The notes below the pieces were generated by a model. That model was not told the origin of the DNA and did not search any database. It was given only the letters and a program-made list of their open reading frames with translations. Both the position numbers and the translations under genes were made by a program. Shown piece after piece: positions 32,411 through 39,954 of a stretch of 64,000 nucleotides of DNA. Numbering within the stretch: the first letter of the stretch is position 1; each line of letters opens with the position of its first letter. This stretch comes from Chloroflexota bacterium (GTDB taxonomy: Bacteria > Chloroflexota > Anaerolineae > SpSt-313), in NCBI GenBank assembly GCA_029553955.1, contig JAKPJZ010000093.1, forward strand, positions 19,887 through 83,886. The letters run 5' to 3'.

Positions 32411-33697
32411 ATGAAGAATCGTACCTTCCGGTGGCTCTTATTGGCCTTGGCGCTGGGCGTGATGGTGGCGCCGCTCGCGGGCTGCGCAGTGGGCGTGGCC
32501 AAAGCCGACGTCGTCAAATCCGACAAGGCGCGGCTGCAATCGCCCGATGCGGCTGATGTGCCGGACCTGGTGGCGGGCAACACGCAGTTCGCGCTGGATC
32601 TCTACGGTGTGCTCTACGACAAGGGCGCCAACCTCTTCTGCTCGCCCTACAGCATCTCGCAGGCGTTGGCCATGACCTACGCCGGCGCCAAGGGCGCCAC
32701 CGCGCAAGAGATGGCCCAGGCGCTCGCCTTTACCCTGCCGCAGGAGCGGCTGCACCCGGCCTTCAACGCGCTCGACCAGGTGCTGGCCTCGCGCGGCGCC
32801 AACGTGGCCAAGGACCAGGGCGAGCGCTTTAGCCTGCACGTGACCAACGCGCTCTGGGGGCAGCAGGACTATGCCTTCCTGCCGGCGTTCCTCGACGTGC
32901 TGGCCGAGAACTATGGCGCCGGCCTGCGCCTGCTCGATCTCAAGGGGGCGTCGGACGCCTCGCGCCAGACGATCAACCGTTGGGTCGAGGAGCAGACGGC
33001 AGAAAAGATCAAGGACCTGCTGCCGGAAGGGTCCATCGACAGTCTCACGCGGCTGGTGCTCACCAACGCCATCTACTTTAACGCCGGCTGGAAGAACCCA
33101 TTCCAGGCCCAGGCCACGCAGGAGGGTGCCTTCCATCTGCTCGACGGCTCGAGCGTCACCGTGCCCATGATGCGGCAGGGTGAGCGCATGGGCTACGTCG
33201 CAGGCCAGGGCTGGCAGGCGGTGGAGCTGCCCTACGTGGGCGACGAACTGTCGATGGTCGTCGTGCTGCCGGCCGAGGGCCAGTTCGAGGCCGTGGCCCG
33301 CGGGCTGGATGCAGCCACGCTGGCGACGATGACCCAGGGGCTCAAGCCCACAGATGTGGCGCTCGCGCTGCCCCGCTTCAAGTTCGAGGCCAAGGCCGAG
33401 CTGAAGGAGGCCCTGGTGAAGCTCGGCATGGCGCAGGCCTTCAGCCAGGATGCCGATTTCAGCGGCATGACCGAGCGCCCCGAGCTGTACATCGACCAGG
33501 TGTACCACAAGGCCTTTGTGGCGGTCGACGAAAAGGGCACCGAGGCTGCCGCCGCCACAGCCGTGGCGATGAGGGTCACCGCCGCGCCCGCCGAGCCCAA
33601 GCAAGTGCGCGTCGACCGACCCTTTATCTTCCTCATCCGCGACGCGGAGACCGGCGCCATCCTCTTCCTGGGCCACGTGGTCAACCCGGCCCAGTAG
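32411..33697 (+). CDS. Serpin lipoprotein (first of a tandem pair)
   Basis: This 428-residue protein has a lipoprotein signal (hydrophobic run, then LAGC lipobox near residues 22-25), so it should be anchored outside the cell. A complete serpin fold follows: NLFCSPYSISQALAMTYAGA, LVLTNAIYFNAGWKNPF, QAVELPYVGDELSMVVVLP, and the ending RPFIFLIRDAETGAILFLGH. The reactive-centre hinge is consensus (DEKGTEAAAATA), as expected for an inhibitory serpin. Counting as in alpha-1-antitrypsin puts Thr or a neighbouring small residue at P1 (GTEAAAATAVAMRVT-A), suggesting an elastase- or subtilisin-like target. AGGAGG lies 5 bp upstream. It is about 60% similar by eye to the second serpin at 34584. Confidence 0.93.
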   Translation: MKNRTFRWLLLALALGVMVAPLAGCAVGVAKADVVKSDKARLQSPDAADVPDLVAGNTQFALDLYGVLYDKGANLFCSPYSISQALAMTYAGAKGATAQEMAQALAFTLPQERLHPAFNALDQVLASRGANVAKDQGERFSLHVTNALWGQQDYAFLPAFLDVLAENYGAGLRLLDLKGASDASRQTINRWVEEQTAEKIKDLLPEGSIDSLTRLVLTNAIYFNAGWKNPFQAQATQEGAFHLLDGSSVTVPMMRQGERMGYVAGQGWQAVELPYVGDELSMVVVLPAEGQFEAVARGLDAATLATMTQGLKPTDVALALPRFKFEAKAELKEALVKLGMAQAFSQDADFSGMTERPELYIDQVYHKAFVAVDEKGTEAAAATAVAMRVTAAPAEPKQVRVDRPFIFLIRDAETGAILFLGHVVNPAQ

Positions 33698-33791
33698 CGA
33701 GGCAGGGCAAACCCGGCTTCGCGGGCAACCGCAGGCGATCCGGGTGGCTGCCGGTTGACCCGCTGCGCTTCCGCCCGGCCCTGGCCCGGAA

Positions 33792-33871
33792 GGGGAATTT
33801 CTCGGCGGGGTAGCCGGCCCATGGCCGCCCGTGGGCGGCCATGGGCCGGCTAACCCGCCGAGAAATTCCCC
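33792..33871. repeat. 80-bp near-perfect palindrome, GGGGAATTTC...GAAATTCCCC
   Basis: 39-bp arms with a single mismatch and a GT loop. On the left lies the F flank (GGTTGACCCGCTGCGCTTCC then CCCGGCCCTGGCCCGGA). On the right is AAGGGTTTGGTTCCGGCCAC then GCGCGAAGCGTGAAGCCCGGA. The stretch 33698-34002 has no gene besides. Confidence 0.95.
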
Positions 33872-34002
33872 CCTTAAGGGTTTGGTTCCGGCCACGCGCG
33901 AAGCGTGAAGCCCGGATGCCCGACCACCACGGACAAGTACGGTTGCAGTATTCGTGGGCATCCACTTGGGCCAGATGTCAAGGAAAGAGATGGAGTACTG
34001 CC

Positions 34003-34362
34003 ATGCCGCAACCAGCGAGGCGTCTGCTGTACTGGGCACCCCGAGTGCTCGGCGTGCTCTTTGCCATCTTTGTGAGCGTGTTCGCACTCGACGTCTTTGG
34101 CGCGGGCTACAGCTTCTGGGAGACCCTCCTCGCCCTGCTCATCCATCTCATCCCCACCGGCCTGCTGGCCATCGCGCTGGCCATCGCCTGGCGCTGGGAG
34201 TGGGCCGGCGCGCTGATCTTCATCGGCCTGGGCCTGGCCTACATGGCGATGACGATCAGGGCGGCAGGGGCCGTGTTCTCGGTGCTCGTGGTGCCGCTCT
34301 TCCTGATCGGTGGGTTGTTCCTGGCCGCCTGGCTGTGGGGGCGGCCGCGGCGGGCCGCCTGA
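34003..34362 (+). CDS. Small four-helix membrane protein (DUF7670-like)
   Basis: A 119-residue protein with four closely packed hydrophobic segments (about 12-32, 38-58, 64-84 and 88-110) and a basic C-terminus. The run FVSVFALDVFGAGYSFWETL followed by LLALLIHLIPTGLL fits a small-membrane-protein family I recall as DUF7670; that identity is from memory only. Function is unknown. It lies between the two serpin genes, in the same orientation, with repeats on both sides. Confidence 0.7.
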   Translation: MPQPARRLLYWAPRVLGVLFAIFVSVFALDVFGAGYSFWETLLALLIHLIPTGLLAIALAIAWRWEWAGALIFIGLGLAYMAMTIRAAGAVFSVLVVPLFLIGGLFLAAWLWGRPRRAA

Positions 34363-34444
34363 GCGCGCAGCCGGCGCTTGACGCAGGCACGATGAGCGCA
34401 TATCATGTGTAGGGTCTGTTGTTGCCTTCCTTGGCCGCGAAGTC

Positions 34445-34552
34445 ACTGCTCAGCCTGTCATTGCGAGCCACAGCGAAGCAATCTCCAACGTGGCCGTGAC
34501 GCGCATGGCTGGGGATTGCTTCGCTGTGGCTCGCAATGACAGGCTGAGCAGT
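34445..34552. mobile_element. TCATTGCGAG MITE-like element, copy 3
   Basis: The shortest copy, 108 bp: 23-bp perfect inverted ends (ACTGCTCAGCCTGTCATTGC and complement), then CCACAGCGAAGCAATC and its mirror, around a short unique core. It ends 31 bp before the second serpin's start codon and may contain part of that promoter region. Confidence 0.85.
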
Positions 34553-34583
34553 TGCGCCGCGAATACCACTGGGGAGATGAGTC

Positions 34584-35876
34584 ATGGGTAGAAAGGCATT
34601 CCGCCTGCTCTCGCTGGCCGTCGCGCTCGGGCTGCTGGCGGCACCGCTCTTGGGCTGCAGCGTGTTGGCGCCAGGCGGCGAGGTCAAGGCTGAGGAGCTC
34701 ACGTCCAGCAAGTCGCGGCTGGCCGCGCCGAGTGCGGCCGATGTGCCGCAGCTCGTCGCCGGCAACACCGAGCTCGCGCTGAGCCTCTACGGAGCGCTGT
34801 TCGACCCGGAGGCCAACCTCTTCTACTCGCCCTTCAGCGTTTCGCAGGCGCTGGCCATGACCTACGCCGGCGCGCGGGGCGACACCGAGCAGCAGATGGC
34901 CCAGGCGCTGCACTTTACCCTGCCGCAGGAACAACTGCACACGGCCTGGAACGCGCTCGACCTGGCGCTCGCCAACCGGGGCACGGCCGGCGCCGAGGAG
35001 GGGCAGCGCTTCCGCCTGCACGTCGTCAACTCGCTCTGGGGGCAGGCCGACTATGGCTTCCGCCCCACGTTCCTCGATCTGCTGGCGCTGAACTATGGCG
35101 CGGGCCTGCGCACGCTCGACTTCAAAGGCTCGCCCGATCCCTCGCGCGAGGCGATCAACCGCTGGGTAGAGGAGCAGACAGAGCAAAAGATCAAGGACCT
35201 GCTGCCGCCCGGCTCGATCACCCCGCTCACCCGCCTGGTGCTGGCCAACGCCATCTACTTTGACGCGGCGTGGCAGCATCCCTTCCAGGCCACAGCGACG
35301 CAGGATGGCCCCTTCCACCTGCTCGACGGCACCAGCGTCACCGTGCCCATGATGCACGAGAGCGAGCGGCTGGGTTACGACGAGGCCGAGGGCTGGCAGG
35401 TGCTCGAGCTGCCCTACGTTGGCGGCGAGCTCTCGATGGTCATCCTGCTGCCAGAGGCGGGCACCTTCGAGACATTCGCCCACGAGCTCGACGCCGCCAG
35501 GCTCGCTGCCATGCTCGAGGGCGTGGCGCGCACGCAGGTGGCGCTGAGCCTGCCCCGCTTCACGTTCGAGTCGGGCATGCGCCTCAAGGATGCGCTCAGC
35601 AAGCTCGGCATGACGCAGCCCTTTAGCATGGCCGCCGACTTTACCGGCATGGCGGCGCGCCCCGAGCTCTTCATCGACGACGTCTACCACAAGGCCTTTG
35701 TCGCCGTCGATGAAAAGGGCACCGAGGCCGCCGCGGCCACCGGCGTGGTGATGGACCTCAAGGCCATGCCCGCGAGGCCCGTAGAGGTGCAGGTCGACCG
35801 GCCCTTCGTCTTCCTCATCCGCGATGTGCAGACCGGGGCCATCCTCTTCCTGGGCCACGTCGTCGACCCGGCCTGA
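34584..35876 (+). CDS. Serpin lipoprotein (second of a tandem pair)
   Basis: 430 residues, with a lipoprotein signal ending LLGC (about 22-25) and the whole serpin fold, closely matching the protein at 32411 along its length (LFYSPFSVSQALAMTYAGA, LANAIYFDAAWQHPF, RPFVFLIRDVQTGAILFLGH). The hinge is again consensus (DEKGTEAAAATG). The reactive loop differs: GTEAAAATGVVMDLK-A places Lys at P1 by the alpha-1-antitrypsin count, which would target trypsin-like proteases. The pair therefore looks like a duplication that has diverged in specificity, as in surface defence against host or competitor proteases. That function is inference. Confidence 0.93.
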   Translation: MGRKAFRLLSLAVALGLLAAPLLGCSVLAPGGEVKAEELTSSKSRLAAPSAADVPQLVAGNTELALSLYGALFDPEANLFYSPFSVSQALAMTYAGARGDTEQQMAQALHFTLPQEQLHTAWNALDLALANRGTAGAEEGQRFRLHVVNSLWGQADYGFRPTFLDLLALNYGAGLRTLDFKGSPDPSREAINRWVEEQTEQKIKDLLPPGSITPLTRLVLANAIYFDAAWQHPFQATATQDGPFHLLDGTSVTVPMMHESERLGYDEAEGWQVLELPYVGGELSMVILLPEAGTFETFAHELDAARLAAMLEGVARTQVALSLPRFTFESGMRLKDALSKLGMTQPFSMAADFTGMAARPELFIDDVYHKAFVAVDEKGTEAAAATGVVMDLKAMPARPVEVQVDRPFVFLIRDVQTGAILFLGHVVDPA

Positions 35877-35885
35877 TATGGGGCA

Positions 35886-35944
35886 GGGGTTTTGGTGGGT
35901 GGGTTGGCGGCATCGCGGGCCACCAGCCCACCCACCAAAACCCC
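35886..35944. repeat. 59-bp palindrome, GGGGTTTTGG...CCAAAACCCC
   Basis: 18-bp perfect outer arms (GGGGTTTTGGTGGGTGGG) continue into an inner part with two G-T type pairs. It starts 10 bp after the second serpin's stop codon. Confidence 0.9.
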
Positions 35945-35956
35945 GCCTCTCCCTCC

Positions 35957-35984
35957 TTGACGCGCCAAGCCCCCTGCATATCAT
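35957..35984 (+). promoter_or_regulatory. Promoter of the DUF7309/DUF6930-like gene
   Basis: TTGACG (35957-35962), 16-bp spacer, TATCAT (35979-35984), 30 bp before the start codon. Confidence 0.55.
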
Positions 35985-36013
35985 ATCCCTATTCCAACAG
36001 TATGGAGGACGCG

Positions 36014-37048
36014 ATGCCTGAAACCACGCCCTCTCTCGACGATTGGCGCCGGCTCTACCAGGCGGCCGGTCGGCTGAAGGAAACCGCTCCCTGGCAGTGG
36101 ATGGAAGAAGTCGACATCTTTGGCGTGCAGGATCCCGAGACGGGCGAGCTGGGCTTTGTCAGCATCATGGGCCTCTTGGGCGAGCACTACGCCCTGGCCC
36201 TCTATCGAGGTGCCGAGGGGCTGTCGCGCTTCTGGGACTACCAGGAAGCGGCCAGCACCATGCCCCCCGAGGAGCTACTCAACATCCCCAACATGCAGGC
36301 CTCGTTCGAGGATCGCGGCGAGCTCTTCGACCGCGACCGCGCGCAGATCAAAGAGCTGGGCCTCAAGTACCGCGGCCGGAACGCCTGGCCCATGTTCCGC
36401 GACTATAGCCCCGGCTACTGCCCCTGGTACCTGGAGCCGGCGCAGGTGCGCTTCCTGACCCATGCCACTGAACAGGCCGTGGAGGTGGCGCTGCGCTTCA
36501 AGCAAGACCGTATAGTGGTCAACCTGCCCGACGAGGATACCTACCTCGTGCGCGTGCCGCGACAGGAGGCCGGTGCCCTTGTCTGGGAAGACCAGGTGAT
36601 GGCCATCCCCTACGTCGAGCCCGAAGGCATCCGCATCGTCATCGACCGTGGCGCACTCGAGGCCGCGAGGCGCCTGCCGCGCAGCGGGCTCAAGCTCGAA
36701 GCCGACCTCTTCATGTTCCCCGGCTGCATTGGCGAGCGTGGCGAGCGCCCCTACTACGCCTACAACCTGCTGGTGGTCGAGAGCCAGCGAGGGCTCATCA
36801 TCGGCACAGAGTTGCTGGACCCGCGGCCGGGCCTGGCGGCGATGCGCGGCCTGGCTGCACCCAAACTGCTGGCGTTGCTCATCGCCCTGGGGCGGCTGCC
36901 GGCCAGGGTCGCCGTAGCCAACGAGCTGCTCTTCCACCTGCTCCAGCCGCTCGGCGCGGAGCTCGGCTTCCAGGTTGGTGTCGGGCCTGTTCCTGCACTC
37001 GACGAAGCCAAAGAATCGATGATCGGCAGGCTACTCGGCCGGCGTTAG
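36014..37048 (+). CDS. DUF7309/DUF6930-like protein
   Basis: A 344-residue soluble protein. The N-terminal part (about 1-170) has LKETAPWQWMEEVDIFGVQD, LGFVSIMGLLGEHYALALYR and GLKYRGRNAWPMFRDYSPGY, the pattern of DUF7309-type domains. The C-terminal part (about 200-344), with YYAYNLLVVESQRGLIIGTE, resembles DUF6930. The pairing occurs in other bacteria and has no known function; family names are from memory. GGAGG is 5 bp before ATG 36014. Confidence 0.7.
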   Translation: MPETTPSLDDWRRLYQAAGRLKETAPWQWMEEVDIFGVQDPETGELGFVSIMGLLGEHYALALYRGAEGLSRFWDYQEAASTMPPEELLNIPNMQASFEDRGELFDRDRAQIKELGLKYRGRNAWPMFRDYSPGYCPWYLEPAQVRFLTHATEQAVEVALRFKQDRIVVNLPDEDTYLVRVPRQEAGALVWEDQVMAIPYVEPEGIRIVIDRGALEAARRLPRSGLKLEADLFMFPGCIGERGERPYYAYNLLVVESQRGLIIGTELLDPRPGLAAMRGLAAPKLLALLIALGRLPARVAVANELLFHLLQPLGAELGFQVGVGPVPALDEAKESMIGRLLGRR

Positions 37049-37084
37049 CCTGTTCTTCTGATGCTGGCGGTGGGAACAGACAGT

Positions 37085-37316
37085 CGCACGCTGTCGAGCG
37101 CCTGGCCGAGCGTCCACAGATCGTGCTCGTGGCGCTGCCCAGCTATGCACCGAAGCTCAGCTTGCAGGACTCATCTGGCGCCGGCTGCGCCATGATGTGA
37201 CACACAGCCACCTCTTTGGCTCTCTGGGGGATAGCGTGGCCGCCGTCAAGCGCTTCTTCGCTAGACTCGCTGAGCAGCGTGACCCCGGCCTGCAATGAAT
37301 CGGCATGTCCGTCGCC
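37085..37316 (+). pseudogene. IS630-family transposase fragment (C-terminal)
   Basis: The frame reads VERLAERPQIVLVALPSYAP and KLSLQD, then is frameshifted, then resumes as HSHLFGSLGDSVAAVKRFFA. It matches the end of the intact transposase (38780-39050) but is degenerate. Confidence 0.8.
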
Positions 37317-37394
37317 CCGTAGTAGACAGTTCTTCCCACTTTTGATATTTGTGGGATCCTCCGAGACTGACCCCACCTTCAGGACATCCGTTGC

Positions 37395-37890
37395 GGCCCC
37401 ACCCCTCTGGACAGGACCATGCAGTGGCGCGAGTTGGCGACCAAGAGGGCTGGGCAGACTAAAGTGGTGTCTGCCCAGCCCAAGCTCTGCACATCCGAGA
37501 CCGTCGCGGCTTTGCAGACCGTCCTTGCAGAGGTCAGCCGCCCCTCATCGATCAGGAGGTCATGCTGGCCCTGCGGCATCGCGGGGTCCTGGTCTACGAT
37601 GGCAATCTCACAGGGCATCCGGTGTCCAACACCAGTACCAGCTACCCGGATGCCGCATCCGGATGGATGAGTGATGAGGTGCGACTGGGCTGCCAGGTTG
37701 CCCCGGTCTGCATGCACAGTCTGACGTATGGCCGCTTGTGGCTATCGCAGCAGCTGGCCCAGTACGAAGAGGACAACCGTCACAACAACGCGCCGATCCG
37801 CGCCATCTTCCGCCTGGATGCTGGCCTTGGCCGTAGCGCCAACACCGCTCTGCTGATCGAGATGGACTATGCTAGCGTTGTGGCAAGCTA
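37395..37890 (+). pseudogene. Transposase remnant of another family, interrupted by IS630
   Basis: Two overlapping frames read WRELATKRAGQTKVVSAQP and LALRHRGVLVYDGNLTGHPV, then SNTSTSYPDAASGWMSDEVR and AIFRLDAGLGRSANTALLIE. These resemble internal parts of a DDE transposase, possibly IS1380-like; the family is uncertain. The sequence stops exactly at the left end of the IS630-type element (37891), which appears to have jumped into it. Confidence 0.6.
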
Positions 37891-37965
37891 ATGTAACGCA
37901 TCGATGTTTTGCAAGACTCCGCAGCGAGGGATAGACTCCACGTGCAACCCCAATGGGCTGCCTAG

Positions 37966-39056
37966 ATGGAGACCCTCGTGGCGTATCGCTTCGTTCGGCG
38001 GCTCAAGGCCGATGAGTACACTCAGTTGAAAGACACGTTCAAACACAGTAAGGACGTTCGTCTCGTGCACCGTTGTCAGACCATCCTGCTCTCTGCGGAT
38101 GGCTGGCCGGTGCCCAAGATCGCCGAGTTGTTGCGAGTTGATCAGTCTACTGTCCATCGTTGGCTTGATCGCTTTGAAGCGGTTGGTGTCAAGGGCCTAC
38201 CCATTCAATGTGGCGATGGTCGCCCGCCTGGATGGGATGAAACTTACGAGTCCCTGTTGGTCGAAACGGTACGTCATGATCCGCGTTGGTATGGACTGGA
38301 GCAGTCGGTCTGGACCTGTCCCTTGCTGGCCGGCTACCTGGCCAAACGGACTGGCGTGACCTTGGGTGCGGAGCGTGTGCCTGTGCTCTTGCATCAGCAT
38401 GACATCCGTCTCAAGCAGCCCACGCCCGTCGTGCACAGTCGGGACCCACAGTACGACCCAAAAGGATAAAGGCGGAGAAGATCCGCGCGACCGACGAGCC
38501 TACAGTAGCGGTGTTGGACGTGGACCAGGCCGAATTGGCTCTGAATCCAACCCGCACCCGGGTGTGGGCGCCCATTGGCGTGCCGATAGAACTCGAAATG
38601 CCCGGCGACAACCGGAAGCAGGTGATGTTTGGCGCTGTCAACAGCCGTACTGGCCAGACGCACTTTGCCTTGGCCGAGCACAAGCGCAGCGCCGACTTTC
38701 AGCAATACGTCGATCGCGAGATCATCTCCGCCTATCCAGAGGCCGATGTCATCTTTCTGATCGTCGATGGCGCATCCATTTACACATCAAAGAGCACTCG
38801 AGCATGGCTGGCTGAGCGTCCACAGATTGTGCTCGTACCACTGCCCAGCTATGCGCCGAAGCTCAACCTACAGGAACTCATCTGGCGCTGGCTGCGCCGT
38901 GATGTGACACACAACCATTACTTCGGTTCGTTGCAGGAAAGCGTAGCCGCTGGTAAACGCTTCTTTGCCAAGCTTGCAGGACAGCCTGAAGCTGTTCTGC
39001 AACGAATCGGTATGTCTGTTGGTCCGTTGGATCGAGCCCTTACAAACATTACTTGA
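37966..39056 (+). CDS. IS630-family transposase, two frames joined by -1 frameshift
   Basis: The first frame (37966-38469, 167 residues) has the helix-turn-helix of IS630/Tc1 transposases (IAELLRVDQSTVHRWLDRFE) and ends DPKG-stop. The second frame is open from 38463 and reads RIKAEKIRATDEPTVAVLDV, IFLIVDGASIYTS and VPLPSYAPKLNLQELIWRWL, containing the DDE catalytic triad (Asp in VLDVDQ, Asp in IVDGA, Glu in LQELIW). A -1 shift at CCCAAAA (38457-38463) joins them exactly into a full-length product of about 363 residues. Both frames are otherwise undamaged, so the element is likely active. Confidence 0.85.
38457..38463 (+). promoter_or_regulatory. CCCAAAA slippery heptamer for -1 frameshifting
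   Basis: In the zero frame it reads C CCA AAA, fitting X XXY YYZ. The zero-frame stop TAA follows one codon later (38467-38469). Slippage gives CCC AAA then AGG and the catalytic frame. Confidence 0.65.
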
Positions 39057-39069
39057 GACACATTAGGGC

Positions 39070-39105
39070 TTGACAGCATCCACTTGTTCATGTATACTGT
39101 ATACA
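39070..39105 (+). promoter_or_regulatory. Consensus promoter with overlapping GntR operator
   Basis: TTGACA (39070-39075), 17-bp spacer, TATACT (39093-39098). The exact 15-bp palindrome TGTATACTGTATACA (39091-39105) covers the -10 box and has the shape of FCD-GntR operators. It drives the regulator gene at 39163 and would be self-repressed. The IS630 right end lies 6 bp upstream of the -35 box. Confidence 0.75.
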
Positions 39106-39162
39106 GAAGACTGGATCCACGATCACGTTCAAATGGACCTTTTGACCTACGAGGTGAGCACC

Positions 39163-39825
39163 ATGGGCCTCCGCCTGGGGCAAGAAACCAAGCCATTCCC
39201 TAGTCGTCAAGGCTTCGTCACCGACCGCCTGCGCGACGCCATCCTCAAGGGCTATCTGACGCCGGGCCAGCGCCTCGAGCAGAACGAGGTGGCTTCCCTC
39301 CTGGGCGTCAGCCGTAGTCCCGTCCGCGAGGCCATGCAGGTTCTGGCTGCCGAAGGCCTCATCACCCTTGAACCCCATCACAGTGCAGTCGTCGCCGAAC
39401 TCTCCCCTCAAGAAGTCGTGGAAATCTACCACGTGCGCGGCATTCTCGAAGGCGGTCTCGCTGCCCTCGCCGCAACGCGCATGGATGCCGCTCGTATCGC
39501 TCATCTGCAGTGCGTCCTCGACGAAATCAGCACCGCCACCGAGCCCGACCACTGGCTTGAGCTCAATCACGAGTTTCACAACACCATCTACCAGGCTGCT
39601 GGCCGGCCGCGCACGCTGGCCATCGTCGTCAGCCTGCGCAACACTGCAGCCCTTTTCATCCGCTCCTTCGTTACCTCCCTCGAACATCGCGAGGACTCGA
39701 TCAAGGGGCATCGCCTGATCTTTGAGGCGCTCGCCAACGCCGATGCTGCGGCCGCCGAGGCCCAGACGCGGCAACACCTGCAGTTGGTCTGCGATGGCGC
39801 CCTGGTTTGTCGGCGGGTGGATTAG
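39163..39825 (+). CDS. GntR/FCD-family regulator of the catabolic island
   Basis: 220 residues. Winged helix: FVTDRLRDAILKGYLTPGQR, LEQNEVASLLGVSRSPVREA, then the wing. FCD domain with metal-ligand-type residues: Asp in LECVLDE-like helix, HEFHNTIYQAAG, and GHRLIFEALANAD. FCD regulators usually bind an acid or sugar-acid intermediate of the pathway they control. ATG 39163 is chosen because GAGGTGA precedes it; an ATG at 39133 has no ribosome site. It is immediately upstream of, and in the same direction as, the binding protein and operon to 50571, so it is the probable pathway-specific repressor. Confidence 0.88.
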   Translation: MGLRLGQETKPFPSRQGFVTDRLRDAILKGYLTPGQRLEQNEVASLLGVSRSPVREAMQVLAAEGLITLEPHHSAVVAELSPQEVVEIYHVRGILEGGLAALAATRMDAARIAHLQCVLDEISTATEPDHWLELNHEFHNTIYQAAGRPRTLAIVVSLRNTAALFIRSFVTSLEHREDSIKGHRLIFEALANADAAAAEAQTRQHLQLVCDGALVCRRVD

Positions 39826-39954
39826 CCAGAATCCGCCTTATCGTGGGCGTCTCGCTCGAGTTGGAGGTGAAGTCAGACACACGACGATAGCTTCTGCCGC
39901 ACAATACCCACGTTAGCATCCGATCGCCTTTGTTACGCCAAGTAGGAGGGAATC

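Larger units (their letters stand above)
37891..39063 (+). mobile_element. IS630-family insertion sequence, apparently intact
   Basis: 1173 bp between TA dinucleotides (37889-37890 and 39064-39065), the expected IS630 target duplication. Ends ATGTAACGCATCGATGTTTT and the complement of ATGTGTCTCAAGTAATGTTT are related. The single transposase gene occupies 37966-39056. The same left end recurs at 50566. Confidence 0.75.
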
